The notes: generated from the letters alone by a model not told the origin. A stretch of DNA of 64,000 nt from Ralstonia sp. 25mfcol4.1 (GCF_900104095.1 NZ_FNJO01000015.1:1-64000), one strand, 5' to 3'. Shown: positions 30,327-40,165, counted from the first letter of the stretch. Numbers and translations are program-made.

Positions 30327-32639
30327 ATGACCTCGAACATGGCCCAACCCGCTCATCACGGCGCCGAGGCCCGGTTTGTGGCATCTTCCCCACAGTCGTC
30401 CCCGGGCGCCATCGTCCGTGTCGCATTGGATACCCCCGCCGACGATTGCTTCGACTATCTGGCCGATGACGGGGTGGCGCCGGGCGAGTTGGTCGTGGTG
30501 CCGTTTGGTCGGCGTCAGGCGGTCGGGGTGGCCGTCGCGCGTGTAGATCACTCCGACGTCCCGGAAGACAAGCTTCGCCCCCTTGTGCAGCGAAACGACT
30601 GGATGCCGCCGCTGAGCCTCGAATGGATCGCGTTGGCCCGCTTCGCCGCCCGCTACTACCATCGCCGGCTCGGGGAAGTGATGCTACCTGCGCTCCCGCC
30701 GTCGCTGCGGGAGTCCGAAACCTGGGAGCGTCTGGGGCAGCGTGCGCGCACCACGCAGTACCGGGTACGCGCAGACCAGGCCGAAACGCTGCGTGAGGCG
30801 GCCCCCCCGCGCGCGCGCACCGTTCGCGCGTTGGCCGATGCCCTGATCGATACGCAGGACTGGGTACGCCTGGCCGACGCCCGCGAACTCTGCGCGGCGG
30901 CGCCGGCACGACTGGACGAATGGACCGCGGCCGGCTGGATCGAATGCATGCATGTCGACCGGCCCTTGCTGGAAACGGACGCGACCCGCGCGCCGTCCGT
31001 GGCGCCCACCCTGCATGCCGAGCAGCAGCTGGCGGTAGAGGCCATTGCGGCGGCGCAAGGCTACGCGGCTTTCCTCCTGCACGGCGTAACGGGAAGCGGC
31101 AAGACCGAAGTCTATCTTCATGCCATGGCCCAGCAGCTCGCGGCCGATCCCACGGCGCAGGTGCTGATGCTGGTGCCTGAGATCAATCTCACGCCGCAAC
31201 TGCAATCGCGCATCGCCGAACGGTTTCCCCATCTGCCGCTGGCGGTGCTGCACAGCGGCCTGGCCGACCAGGAGCGCAGCCTGCAATGGCTGGCGGCCCA
31301 TCGCGGCGAGGCACGCATCGTCCTGGGCACCCGCATGGCGGTGATGGCGTCGATGCCGCACCTGCGTCTGATCGTGGTCGATGAGGAGCACGATACTTCC
31401 TACAAGCAGCAGGAAGGCCTGCGGTACTCGGCACGCGACCTCGCCGTGTGGCGCGCGAACCAGCTTGGCATCCCCGTGGTGCTGGGGTCCGCAACGCCTT
31501 CGATGGAGACCTGGTACCGGGCGGAGCAGGGCGCGTATCGCAAGCTGGTCCTGCGCGAGCGCGCCCAGGCCGACGCGGCGCTGCCGGCTGTGCGACTGAT
31601 CGATCTCAACCACGAACGTCAACGGCAGCGGGCGCTGTACGAAGGGCTGTCGGTGCCGCTGCTCGACGCCATCCAGCAGCGCCTGGATCGTGGCCAGCAG
31701 AGCCTGCTGTTCCTGAACCGGCGCGGCTATGCGCCCGTGCTGGCTTGCGACAGCTGCGGCTGGCTGTCCGGTTGTCCGCGTTGTTCCGCGTATCTGGTGC
31801 TGCATCGTCCCGAGCGGCGCCTGCGTTGCCACCACTGCGGCCTGGAATCGCCGGTGCCGCACCATTGCCCCGACTGCGGCAACGTGGATATCGCGCCACT
31901 CGGACGCGGTACGCAGCGGATCGAGGAAGCCCTGGCCGCGCGCTTTCCGCAGGCGCGCATCGCCCGGATCGATGCCGACTCCACGCGCCGCAAGGGCAGC
32001 GCCCAGGCGATGTTCGACGAGGTGCATGCGGGCGAGGTCGATATCCTGGTCGGCACGCAGATGGTGGCCAAAGGACACGACTTCCAGCGCGTGACGCTGG
32101 TGGGTATCGTCCACCCCGATGCCGCAATGTTCAGCCACGACTTCCGCGCGGCCGAGCATCTCTTCGCGTCGCTGATGCAGGTGTCGGGCCGGGCGGGCAG
32201 GGCGGGGCTGGGCGGCGAAGTGATGATCCAGACGCGCTACCCGGACGCCCCCGCATTGCAGGCGCTGGCGCGCCATGACTATGATGGATTCGCGGCCAGC
32301 CAGCTGCGCGAGCGGCGGCAGGCCGGGTTGCCCCCGTTTGCCTACCAGGTCTTGATTACGGCCGAGCACGGCCAGTTGGAGCGGGCCCTCGCGTTTCTGC
32401 AGGCGGCGCGCGAACAGGCCGACGCCTGCCCGCTGGCGCCCGAGGTGCAACTGCACGACCCGGTGCCGATGTCGATGGTGCGGCTTTTCAACAAGGAGCG
32501 CGCCCAGATGCTGGTGGAAGCGGGCTCGCGCCCCGTCCTGCAACGTTTCGTGAGTGAGTGGGTGCCGACTTTCGAAGGCGTCGGCACGCGTGTAAAGGGT
32601 GTGCGCTGGCAGTTGGAAATCGATCCGCTGCGGATCTGA
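30327..32639 (+). CDS. priA: Primosomal replication-restart helicase PriA
   Basis: A 770-residue 3'-5' DNA helicase that reloads the replisome at stalled forks. Walker A GVTGSGKT is at 253-260, the DEEH box at 352-355, and eight zinc-binding cysteines lie at 474, 477, 483, 486, 501, 504, 514 and 517. The N-terminal DNA-binding domain begins near IVRVALDTPADDCFDYL. ATG 30327 is used; an in-frame ATG at 30339 is a possible alternative. The only upstream signals are the A+T-rich, DnaA-box-bearing gap. Confidence 0.96.
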   Translation: MTSNMAQPAHHGAEARFVASSPQSSPGAIVRVALDTPADDCFDYLADDGVAPGELVVVPFGRRQAVGVAVARVDHSDVPEDKLRPLVQRNDWMPPLSLEWIALARFAARYYHRRLGEVMLPALPPSLRESETWERLGQRARTTQYRVRADQAETLREAAPPRARTVRALADALIDTQDWVRLADARELCAAAPARLDEWTAAGWIECMHVDRPLLETDATRAPSVAPTLHAEQQLAVEAIAAAQGYAAFLLHGVTGSGKTEVYLHAMAQQLAADPTAQVLMLVPEINLTPQLQSRIAERFPHLPLAVLHSGLADQERSLQWLAAHRGEARIVLGTRMAVMASMPHLRLIVVDEEHDTSYKQQEGLRYSARDLAVWRANQLGIPVVLGSATPSMETWYRAEQGAYRKLVLRERAQADAALPAVRLIDLNHERQRQRALYEGLSVPLLDAIQQRLDRGQQSLLFLNRRGYAPVLACDSCGWLSGCPRCSAYLVLHRPERRLRCHHCGLESPVPHHCPDCGNVDIAPLGRGTQRIEEALAARFPQARIARIDADSTRRKGSAQAMFDEVHAGEVDILVGTQMVAKGHDFQRVTLVGIVHPDAAMFSHDFRAAEHLFASLMQVSGRAGRAGLGGEVMIQTRYPDAPALQALARHDYDGFAASQLRERRQAGLPPFAYQVLITAEHGQLERALAFLQAAREQADACPLAPEVQLHDPVPMSMVRLFNKERAQMLVEAGSRPVLQRFVSEWVPTFEGVGTRVKGVRWQLEIDPLRI

Positions 32640-32661
32640 GAGCCCGTCGTCACCCACGAAT

Positions 32662-32718
32662 GTTGCGCCAGTGCAACCTTTTCGTGATGGCGGCACTAAG
32701 TGGTTGCACTAGGTTGCA
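32662..32718. promoter_or_regulatory. Putative PutA operator: cluster of GTTGCA sites
   Basis: GTTGCG at 32662-32667, TGCAAC (GTTGCA inverted) at 32672-32677, and GTTGCA at 32703-32708 and 32713-32718, the last two in a direct 10-base repeat. GTTGCA is the known recognition motif of the E. coli PutA ribbon-helix-helix domain. The cluster lies 115-170 bases before putA, whose product carries that domain. Confidence 0.65.
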
Positions 32719-32833
32719 CCTAGTAAATCTCCGAGAGTAAGATCGCGCCAGCCCCGTAGTCTGGCCCGGTACGCTTGCCCGTGTCGCCAGGACTGCCCAC
32801 CGTCTTACCAAGATCCGCTGGAGAACTCCCCGC

Positions 32834-35800
32834 ATGGCCACCACCACCCTTGGCGTCAAGCTCGACGATGCTTCGCGCGAACGCCTCAAACGTGTTGCCC
32901 AATCGATCGACCGCACGCCGCACTGGCTGATCAAGCAGGCGATCTTCACGTATCTGGAACAGGTGGAGCGCGGCCATCTGCCGCACGAGGCCGGTTCGGC
33001 CGCGCTGGGCGACGGGGAGGCTGCCGACGCTGGCGATGCCGCGCACGGCGACGCCATGCCGCAGCCGTTCCTTGAATTTGCCCAGAGCATCCAGCCGCAG
33101 TCGGTGCTGCGCGCCGCCATCACGTCGGCCTATCGCCGGCCCGAAACCGAATGCGTGCCGGTGCTGCTGGAGCAGGCCCGCCTGCCCCAAGCGCAGGCTG
33201 ACGCCGCCATCAAGATGGCCAAGGCACTGGCGCAGAAGCTGCGGGAGCAGAAGGTTGGCACCGGCCGCGAAGGCCTGGTGCAGGGGCTGATCCAGGAATT
33301 CTCGCTGTCGTCGCAGGAAGGCGTGGCGCTGATGTGCCTGGCCGAAGCCCTGCTGCGCATCCCCGACAAGGCCACGCGCGATGCGCTGATCCGCGACAAG
33401 ATCAGTGGCGCGAACTGGCAGTCGCACCTGGGCCAGAGCCCGTCGCTGTTCGTCAACGCCGCCACCTGGGGCCTGCTGCTGACCGGCCGGCTGGTGGCCA
33501 CCCATACCGAAGCAGGCCTGTCGAAGGCGCTGACGCGCATCATCGGAAAGGGCGGCGAGCCGCTGATCCGCAAGGGCGTGGACATGGCCATGCGCCTGAT
33601 GGGCGAACAGTTCGTCACCGGCGAAACCATCTCCGAGGCGCTGGCCAACGCGCGCAAGTACGAGGCCGAGGGCTTCCGCTATTCGTACGACATGCTTGGC
33701 GAAGCGGCCATGACCGAGGCCGACGCCCAGCGGTATCTGGCATCGTACGAGCAGGCTATCCACGCCATCGGCCAGGCGTCGCGCGGCCGGGGCATCTATG
33801 AAGGCCCGGGCATCTCGATCAAGCTGTCGGCGCTGCACCCGCGCTACAGCCGCGCCCAGCACGAGCGCGTGATCACCGAACTCTATGGCCGCCTGAAGAG
33901 CCTGACGATGCTGGCCCGCCAGTACGACATCGGCATCAACATCGACGCCGAGGAAGCCGACCGGCTGGAAATCTCGCTCGACCTGCTGGAACGCCTGTGC
34001 TTCGAGCCCGAGCTGGCCGGCTGGAACGGTATCGGCTTCGTGGTGCAGGGCTACCAGAAGCGTTGCCCGTTCGTGATCGACTACCTGATCGACCTGGCGC
34101 GCCGCAGCCGCCATCGCCTGATGATCCGTCTGGTCAAGGGCGCCTACTGGGACAGCGAAATCAAGCGCGGCCAGGTGGACGGCCTGGAGGGCTATCCGGT
34201 CTACACGCGCAAGGTCTATACCGATGTGTCGTACGTGGCCTGCGCGCGCAAGCTGCTGTCGGTGCCGGACGCGATCTATCCGCAGTTCGCCACGCACAAC
34301 GCGCACACGCTGTCCGCCATCTACCAGATCGCCGGCCAGAACTACTATCCGGGCCAGTATGAGTTCCAGTGCCTGCACGGCATGGGCGAGCCACTGTACG
34401 ACCAGGTGGTGGGCGCCAAGGCCGACGGCAAGTTCGGCCGCCCGTGCCGGATCTACGCCCCCGTGGGTACGCACGAGACCCTGCTGGCGTACCTGGTGCG
34501 CCGCCTGCTGGAAAACGGCGCGAACACGTCGTTCGTGAACCGTATCGCCGATGACTCGATTCCGCTCGACGAACTGGTGGCCGACCCGGTGGCCGTGGTC
34601 GAGCAGATGCACAAGACCGAAGGCACGCTGGGCCTGCCGCACCCGCGCATCCCGCAGCCGCGCGCGCTGTACGGCAAGGCGCGTGCCAATTCGGCCGGTA
34701 TCGACCTGTCGAACGAGCATCGCCTGGCGTCGCTGTCATCGGCGCTGCTGGCCGGTACCAGCGAGGTGCTGCGCGCCGACCCGCTGCTGGGCGCCGAGGT
34801 GGATCGTGGCGACGCCAAGTCCGAACCGGTGCTGAACCCCGCCGATCACCGCGACGTGGTGGGCCACGTCAGCGAAGCCACGCCGGCCGAGATCGAAGCC
34901 GCGCTGACGGCCGCCGTGAACGTGGCGCCGATCTGGCAGGCCACGCCGCCGGAAGTGCGTGCCGCCGCGCTGGAACGCGCCGCCGACCTGATGGAAGCCC
35001 AGATGCAGTCGCTGATGGGCATCATCATGCGCGAGGCCGGCAAGACGTTCTCGAACGCCATCGCCGAAGTGCGCGAAGCCGTGGACTTCCTGCGCTACTA
35101 CGCCGTGCAGGTGCGCGAGACGTTCTCGAACGACACGCACCGTCCGCTGGGCCCGGTGGTCTGCATCAGCCCGTGGAACTTCCCGCTGGCGATCTTCACC
35201 GGCCAGGTGGCCGCCGCCCTGGCCGCCGGCAACCCGGTGCTGGCGAAGCCGGCGGAACAGACGCCGCTGATCGCCGCCGCCGCCGTGCGCCTGCTGCGCG
35301 ATGCCGGCGTGCCGGCCGGCGCCGTGCAACTGCTGCCGGGCCGTGGCGAAACGGTGGGCGCCGCGCTGGTGGGCGATGCGCGCGTGAAGGGCGTGATGTT
35401 CACCGGCTCCACCGAAGTGGCGCGCCTGCTGCAGCGTAACGTGGCGGGCCGCCTGGACGCCGCGGGCCGTCCGATCCCGCTGATCGCCGAAACCGGCGGC
35501 CAGAACGCGATGATCGTCGATTCGTCGGCGCTGGCCGAGCAGGTGGTGGGCGACGTCGTGAACTCGGCGTTCGATTCCGCCGGCCAGCGTTGCTCGGCGC
35601 TGCGTGTGCTGTGCCTGCAGGAAGACGTGGCCGACCGCATCCTGGAAATGCTCAAGGGCGCGATGGGCGAACTGACGCTGGGCAACCCGGATCGCCTGTC
35701 CACCGACGTCGGCCCGGTGATCGACGACGAGGCGCGCGGCAACATCGTGCGCCATATCGAGGCCATGCGGGCCAAGGGCCGCCGCGTGCACCAGGCCGAC

Positions 35801-36787
35801 GCCGATCCGGCCGCCTGCCGCAACGGCACGTTCGTGCCGCCGACGCTGATCGAACTCGATTCGATCGGGGAACTCAAGCGCGAGGTGTTCGGCCCGGTGC
35901 TGCACGTGGTGCGCTACCCGCGCGCCGCGCTGGACACGATGATCGGCCAGATCAATGACACCGGCTACGGCCTGACGCTGGGCATCCATACGCGGATCGA
36001 CGAAACCATCGCGCATATCGTTGACCGCGCGCACGTGGGCAACCTGTATGTGAACCGCAATATCGTGGGCGCCGTGGTGGGCGTGCAGCCGTTTGGCGGC
36101 GAAGGCCTGTCGGGCACCGGGCCGAAGGCCGGCGGCCCGCTGTACCTGCATCGCCTGCTGTCGGTGTGCCCGCAGGATGCGGTGGTACGTGGCGTGCGCA
36201 CGTCCGACATGGGCGGCGCCACGCCGGCCGCGCCGGAAAACACCGCGCTGGCCGCCCTGCAGGCCTGGGCAAAGACCAGCCTGCCGGACGTGGCGGACGC
36301 CTGCGGGCGCTTCGCCGCAGCTTCGGCCTCGGGCCTGTCGGTGACGCTGCCGGGCCCCACGGGCGAGCGTAATACGTACTCGCTGCTGCCGCGCGAACGG
36401 GTGCTGTGCCTGGCCCAGCAGGAATCGGATCTGGCGCTGCAACTGGCGGCCGTGCTGGCCGTCGGCTCCGAAGCGTTGTGGACTGACACACCCGTCGCAA
36501 AGACCCTGTTGGCGCGCCTGCCTGCCGCAGTACAATCGCGCGTCCGCGTGGTTTCCGACTGGCAGGGTACCGATATCGCCTTCGACGCGGTGCTGCACCA
36601 CGGCGATTCCGACCAGCTGCGCACGGTCTGCGAGCAGGTGGCCACGCGCCCCGGCCCGATCGTCAGCGTGCAGGGCCTGGCTCAGGGTGAACCGAATATC
36701 GCGCTGGAGCGTTTGTTGATCGAGCGTTCGCTGTCCGTCAATACGGCGGCGGCGGGCGGCAATGCAAGTCTGATGACGATCGGCTGA
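32834..36787 (+). CDS. putA: Trifunctional PutA: regulator, proline dehydrogenase and P5C dehydrogenase
   Basis: A 1317-residue protein converting proline to glutamate and repressing its own gene. A ribbon-helix-helix DNA-binding domain occupies about 1-47 (MATTTLGVKLDDASRERLKR). The FAD-dependent proline dehydrogenase barrel covers about 190-560. The NAD-dependent P5C dehydrogenase covers about 640-1130, with Glu886 in AETGGQN and catalytic Cys920 in SAGQRCSALR, and a C-terminal domain completes it. Length equals the trifunctional type. ATG 32834 follows GGAGAA at 32819-32824. GTTGCA operator-like sites precede it. A Liv-type binding protein follows after 158 bases and may supply substrate. 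Confidence 0.97.
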   Translation: MATTTLGVKLDDASRERLKRVAQSIDRTPHWLIKQAIFTYLEQVERGHLPHEAGSAALGDGEAADAGDAAHGDAMPQPFLEFAQSIQPQSVLRAAITSAYRRPETECVPVLLEQARLPQAQADAAIKMAKALAQKLREQKVGTGREGLVQGLIQEFSLSSQEGVALMCLAEALLRIPDKATRDALIRDKISGANWQSHLGQSPSLFVNAATWGLLLTGRLVATHTEAGLSKALTRIIGKGGEPLIRKGVDMAMRLMGEQFVTGETISEALANARKYEAEGFRYSYDMLGEAAMTEADAQRYLASYEQAIHAIGQASRGRGIYEGPGISIKLSALHPRYSRAQHERVITELYGRLKSLTMLARQYDIGINIDAEEADRLEISLDLLERLCFEPELAGWNGIGFVVQGYQKRCPFVIDYLIDLARRSRHRLMIRLVKGAYWDSEIKRGQVDGLEGYPVYTRKVYTDVSYVACARKLLSVPDAIYPQFATHNAHTLSAIYQIAGQNYYPGQYEFQCLHGMGEPLYDQVVGAKADGKFGRPCRIYAPVGTHETLLAYLVRRLLENGANTSFVNRIADDSIPLDELVADPVAVVEQMHKTEGTLGLPHPRIPQPRALYGKARANSAGIDLSNEHRLASLSSALLAGTSEVLRADPLLGAEVDRGDAKSEPVLNPADHRDVVGHVSEATPAEIEAALTAAVNVAPIWQATPPEVRAAALERAADLMEAQMQSLMGIIMREAGKTFSNAIAEVREAVDFLRYYAVQVRETFSNDTHRPLGPVVCISPWNFPLAIFTGQVAAALAAGNPVLAKPAEQTPLIAAAAVRLLRDAGVPAGAVQLLPGRGETVGAALVGDARVKGVMFTGSTEVARLLQRNVAGRLDAAGRPIPLIAETGGQNAMIVDSSALAEQVVGDVVNSAFDSAGQRCSALRVLCLQEDVADRILEMLKGAMGELTLGNPDRLSTDVGPVIDDEARGNIVRHIEAMRAKGRRVHQADADPAACRNGTFVPPTLIELDSIGELKREVFGPVLHVVRYPRAALDTMIGQINDTGYGLTLGIHTRIDETIAHIVDRAHVGNLYVNRNIVGAVVGVQPFGGEGLSGTGPKAGGPLYLHRLLSVCPQDAVVRGVRTSDMGGATPAAPENTALAALQAWAKTSLPDVADACGRFAAASASGLSVTLPGPTGERNTYSLLPRERVLCLAQQESDLALQLAAVLAVGSEALWTDTPVAKTLLARLPAAVQSRVRVVSDWQGTDIAFDAVLHHGDSDQLRTVCEQVATRPGPIVSVQGLAQGEPNIALERLLIERSLSVNTAAAGGNASLMTIG

Positions 36788-36945
36788 GGCCAGGGGCCTG
36801 GCGGATTGTCAGCAAAGCGCGTGGCGGGGGCCGGCGATCCCGACCCTGCCGCGCAACCCAGGAACGGAACGGTGCCGCCAACGCCGATCCGCAAATATGC
36901 CGACACCGGCACCATATGGCACCCTATGGGACCCAAGGAGAACTG

Positions 36946-38097
36946 ATGAGCTCGACATTCCGCAAGACGGCCATGACCGTTGCCATGGCCGTTGCAGGCC
37001 TGACCGCCGCCTCGGCCGCATTCGCCCAGGCGCAGGAAATCAAGCTGGGCTACGCCGGCCCGCTGACCGGCGGCCAGGCACAGTACGGCAAGGACATGCA
37101 GAACGGCATCGTCCTGGCCATCGACGACATGAACGCCACCAAGCCGAAGATCGGCGGCAAGGATGTCAAGTTCGTCCTGATCTCCGAAGACGACCAGGCC
37201 GACCCGAAGACCGGTTCGGTGGTGGCGCAGAAGCTGGTGGACGCCGGCATCCAGGGCATGCTCGGGCACTTCAACTCGGGCACCAGCATCCCGGCGTCGA
37301 TGGTCTACAACCGCGCCGGCATTCCGCAGATCGCCATGGCCACGGCGCCTGAATACACCAAGCAGGGCTTCAAGACCACGTTCCGCATGATGACGTCCGA
37401 CACCCAGCAGGGTTCGGTGATCGGCGCCTTCGTGGTGAAGAAGCTGGGCGCGAAGAACATCGCCATCGTCGACGACCGCACCGCCTACGGCCAGGGCTTG
37501 GCCGACGAGTTCGAGAAGGCCGCCAAGGCCGCCGGCGGCAAGATCGTCCGCCGCGAATTCACGAACGACAAGGCCGTGGACTTCAAGGCCGTGCTGACCA
37601 ACATCAAGCGCAGCAACCCGGACGTGATCTTCTATGGCGGCGCCGAGACCCAGTCGGCCCCGATGGCCAAGCAGGTCAAGGAACTGGGCATGAAGGCCCC
37701 GATCGTGTCGGGCGAGATGTCCAAGACCGACAACTTCCTGAAGCTGGCCGGCCCGGCAGCCGAAGGCACCGTGGTGTCGCTGGCCGGCCTGCCGCTGGAA
37801 CAGATGCCCGGTGGCGCCGCCTACGAAAAGAAGTACGAGAAGCGCTTTGGCTCGAAGGTCCAGACGTACTCGCCGTACGCCTATGACGGCGCCACCGCGA
37901 TGATGACCGCCATGATCAAGGCCGGCTCGGCCGATCCGGCGCGCTACCTGCCGGTGCTGGCCGCCACGAACATGCAGGGCGTGACGACCAAGACCCTGGC
38001 CTACGACGCACGCGGAGACCTGAAGGACGGCGGTATCACCGTCTACAAGGTCGAAGGCGGCAAGTGGACCGTGCTGGAAACGGTCGGCGGCAAGTAA
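36946..38097 (+). CDS. Liv-type ABC transporter periplasmic substrate-binding protein
   Basis: A 383-residue type-1 periplasmic binding protein close to the LivK/BraC branch. The signal peptide is about 1-27 (cleavage after AFA), then QEIKLGYAGPLTGGQAQYGK and GHFNSGTSIPAS, which in LivJ/LivK contacts the amino-acid alpha-carboxylate and amino groups. ATG 36946 is set by AAGGAG at 36935-36940. No permease or ATPase genes adjoin it, so it must use a transporter encoded elsewhere. Adjacency to putA suggests an amino-acid ligand. A strong terminator follows. Confidence 0.92.
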   Translation: MSSTFRKTAMTVAMAVAGLTAASAAFAQAQEIKLGYAGPLTGGQAQYGKDMQNGIVLAIDDMNATKPKIGGKDVKFVLISEDDQADPKTGSVVAQKLVDAGIQGMLGHFNSGTSIPASMVYNRAGIPQIAMATAPEYTKQGFKTTFRMMTSDTQQGSVIGAFVVKKLGAKNIAIVDDRTAYGQGLADEFEKAAKAAGGKIVRREFTNDKAVDFKAVLTNIKRSNPDVIFYGGAETQSAPMAKQVKELGMKAPIVSGEMSKTDNFLKLAGPAAEGTVVSLAGLPLEQMPGGAAYEKKYEKRFGSKVQTYSPYAYDGATAMMTAMIKAGSADPARYLPVLAATNMQGVTTKTLAYDARGDLKDGGITVYKVEGGKWTVLETVGGK

Positions 38098-38193
38098 TCG
38101 CCCCGATTGCCACAGTTTTGATGCATTTCCTGTAGTACCTCAGCACACCGGACGGCTTTCCTACGGACGATGTGTTCTGAACCAGTAGCACTG

Positions 38194-38228
38194 ACGCCAC
38201 CCGGGCCTGGCCCGTGGTGGCGTTTTTT
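38194..38228 (+). terminator. Rho-independent terminator after the binding protein gene
   Basis: Outer stem ACGCCACC/GGTGGCGT (38194-38201 with 38216-38223), inner stem CGGGC/GCCCG, and six Ts. It isolates the next cassette from the upstream gene. Confidence 0.9.
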
Positions 38229-38347
38229 GTTTTGGGCGGGACGTAACCCATTTCAAGGGTACGGCGATTGTGCTCCGGGTACGGGCGTCGCTAGCCTGCT
38301 GCGCAATGCTGTCGAGGGCGATGGCATTTCGTCATGGGGGCGGCGGC

Positions 38348-38935
38348 ATGGTGATCTTCTATACGGCAGTGATGGGCGATCCGCTCGATACGGACGGCAA
38401 CGGTCAAATTATCGAAGGCGCGCAGGACAACACAATCGACGGCCCGGATGGTCGGAGCCGCCCCGTCGCACTAATCGGACACCGGGCATGGTGCGATGCA
38501 TGCAAGAGCGTTGGCTTGATAGTGGAGGCGCCTGGATCGCCATATCACAACAGGATGGTGGATTTCGTGGCAGGCGGAGCGCGGGAAGCCTTGGGCGGTG
38601 ATCTCGTGATGTGCAAGTGCAAGTCACCGGCTCGCATTATTGCCGTCTATGGCCGCAGCTCGATGATTCTTCCCGATTCCGGTCCCGCTTTGGAGACGGC
38701 TGAGGCACGAGCCAATCCCGCAGGAAACCCCGACGACTACGACGAACACTTTGTCCTGACGGACTTGCGCACGGGCCGGCCACTGGCGGGCTTCGCATGG
38801 GGCATCGATACACCGGACGGGCCACGCGAAGGTTGCACGGGCGCAGACGGGAAGACGGCCACCATTTGCGGCTGCGACCGCGAGCCAATCACCCTCTCAT
38901 GGATCGCGCAGACGGAAATGGGGATTCGATCATGA
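38348..38935 (+). CDS. PAAR-domain protein with C-terminal transthyretin-like extension (type VI secretion spike tip)
   Basis: About 195 residues. Residues 3-103 match the PAAR fold that caps the VgrG spike of the type VI secretion system, with cysteine pairs 49/52 and 89/91 likely binding zinc. Residues 131-195 (DEHFVLTDLRTGRPLAGFAW onward) look like the transthyretin-like extension that loads cargo effectors; this part is inferred from pattern. Start is uncertain: ATG 38348, GTG 38351 or ATG 38321 are all possible. The stop overlaps the DUF6402 start by four bases (ATGA). No vgrG or structural T6SS gene is nearby, so this is an orphan cargo island. Confidence 0.78.
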   Translation: MVIFYTAVMGDPLDTDGNGQIIEGAQDNTIDGPDGRSRPVALIGHRAWCDACKSVGLIVEAPGSPYHNRMVDFVAGGAREALGGDLVMCKCKSPARIIAVYGRSSMILPDSGPALETAEARANPAGNPDDYDEHFVLTDLRTGRPLAGFAWGIDTPDGPREGCTGADGKTATICGCDREPITLSWIAQTEMGIRS

Positions 38936-39791
38936 GCATCGCTACGTCCAATCTCAGCCCGAAAGACAACCGTCAAGGCGCGGTTGTGAAGGTCGACCAG
39001 ATGTATCTCGACGAGATACCTGGCGCCATGGACAAGATGGGCTGGCGGGTGTCTGCCGCATTGATGCGCAGATGGTTTGCAACGAAGCCGGCTTGGGTGA
39101 TGGGGCCGGAAGATAGGGTTGAGGCTGATGTTTTGAAGCACCCGGCATCGCGTGTGGATAACCGACTGATAACCATGAAATGGTTGCTGAGCCACGAATC
39201 GGTACTCCAGCGTTTGATGAACTAAGTTCTGCTTGGGACACGGCCGGTGGCCGGAGAGAATTGATGAAACGGTTAAAAGCCGCAGGCTGGAAACCTGGCG
39301 TCCGCACCAAGCTAGGTTATGGGGTCACCAACGCAATGCAGGCGGAGACGACGTGTCAGGTGAACTACAGCATCTTCGGTGCTTACCGGGACACATTTAA
39401 CGATCTATTTGGTGCTATTAACAAGGGTTTGTTCAAACTGGCGTTGAAAGGTCAGACTACCGAATCACCGATAACGGGGCGTGAAGTTTTCGAAATCCAC
39501 AAGATCGGAATCTATTGCCGGGACACGTACGACTTTGGTGCGGAGTGGTGGGTTGATAGCGCCTTCGGACTTGGTGTGTGGAGTCGCGATCGCTGCTTGT
39601 CTAAAGCAGAAATGGCGGCTTATGTCAGCGCCCCCGCCCCTTTTAGAGCAGCGCGATTCCCTGGCTTTGTGCCCCTGCGCAATGTCGATTTTCGGCGTTG
39701 GCAGCAAGCGAGAAACGAGGGTGGGGATTTCTATGTCTTTTCAGACATTCTCTGGATCGAGCCGCATATTGATCATGTCCCTCTGGCGTAA
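38932..39791 (+). pseudogene. DUF6402-family protein, frameshifted (putative T6SS cargo)
   Basis: The product is split over two frames. Residues 1 to about 90 read from ATG 38932 (MSIATSNLSPKDNRQG, MYLDEIPGAMDKMGW) and stop at 39225. The rest reads in another frame to 39791 (FDELSSAWDTAG, TCQVNYSIFGAYRDT, DFRRWQQARNEGGDFYVFSD). Both halves match what I recall of DUF6402 proteins, which commonly follow PAAR genes in Burkholderiales. One missing base near 39203 restores a continuous protein of about 285 residues (ESV-TPAFDEL). It overlaps the PAAR stop by four bases and the next gene by 17. It could be a decayed effector or a sequencing error. The molecular activity of DUF6402 is not known to me. 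Confidence 0.7.
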
Positions 39792-40140
39792 GCGCAGCTG
39801 GCTGTTGGGCGCTTTACTGCTTGGCGCAAGCGTTGTCGCCTACAACAGTCGGCAGGGCGTTCCGCTTGGCGGCAACTGCTGGAGTCCGAACGGCGAGTAC
39901 TTTTTGGTGCGTAGGCAGACTTTGACGTCGGCCGTCATCTCGGAGCCCGATTTTGAGACCGGATGGATCCTTATATTCGACAAATACGGCAATCTGATAC
40001 ATCGCTGGGATGGGAGTCTTCACCCGGCAGGCGGCCCGTTTTGGGATGATGATGCCGTAATTGTCGGGGGGGTGGACGGGGCCGTTTTGCCCTTGCCAAC
40101 GGCTGCTGGAAGCGGTGATCTTGCTCAGCGCTGTTATTGA
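39775..40140 (+). CDS. Small membrane-anchored protein, putative immunity protein A
   Basis: A 121-residue protein with one N-terminal membrane helix (about 8-23, WLLGALLLGASVVAY) and an exported domain starting GGNCWSPNGEYFLVRRQTL, with FDKYGNLIHRWDG further on. I do not recognise a named family. It overlaps the DUF6402 3' end by 17 bases, so it is made with it. The next gene encodes a second protein with the same CWSPN motif. Position after a T6SS cargo gene, an N-terminal anchor and duplication fit periplasmic immunity proteins; this is inference. G+C content is lower than in core genes here. Confidence 0.6.
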   Translation: MSLWRKRSWLLGALLLGASVVAYNSRQGVPLGGNCWSPNGEYFLVRRQTLTSAVISEPDFETGWILIFDKYGNLIHRWDGSLHPAGGPFWDDDAVIVGGVDGAVLPLPTAAGSGDLAQRCY

Positions 40141-40165
40141 ACGCGCGACTGTTCGGTAGCCACGA

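Noticed and set aside
34736-36601. A 621-residue open frame opposite putA
   Set aside because: Antisense to the P5C dehydrogenase domain, which has intact catalytic residues.
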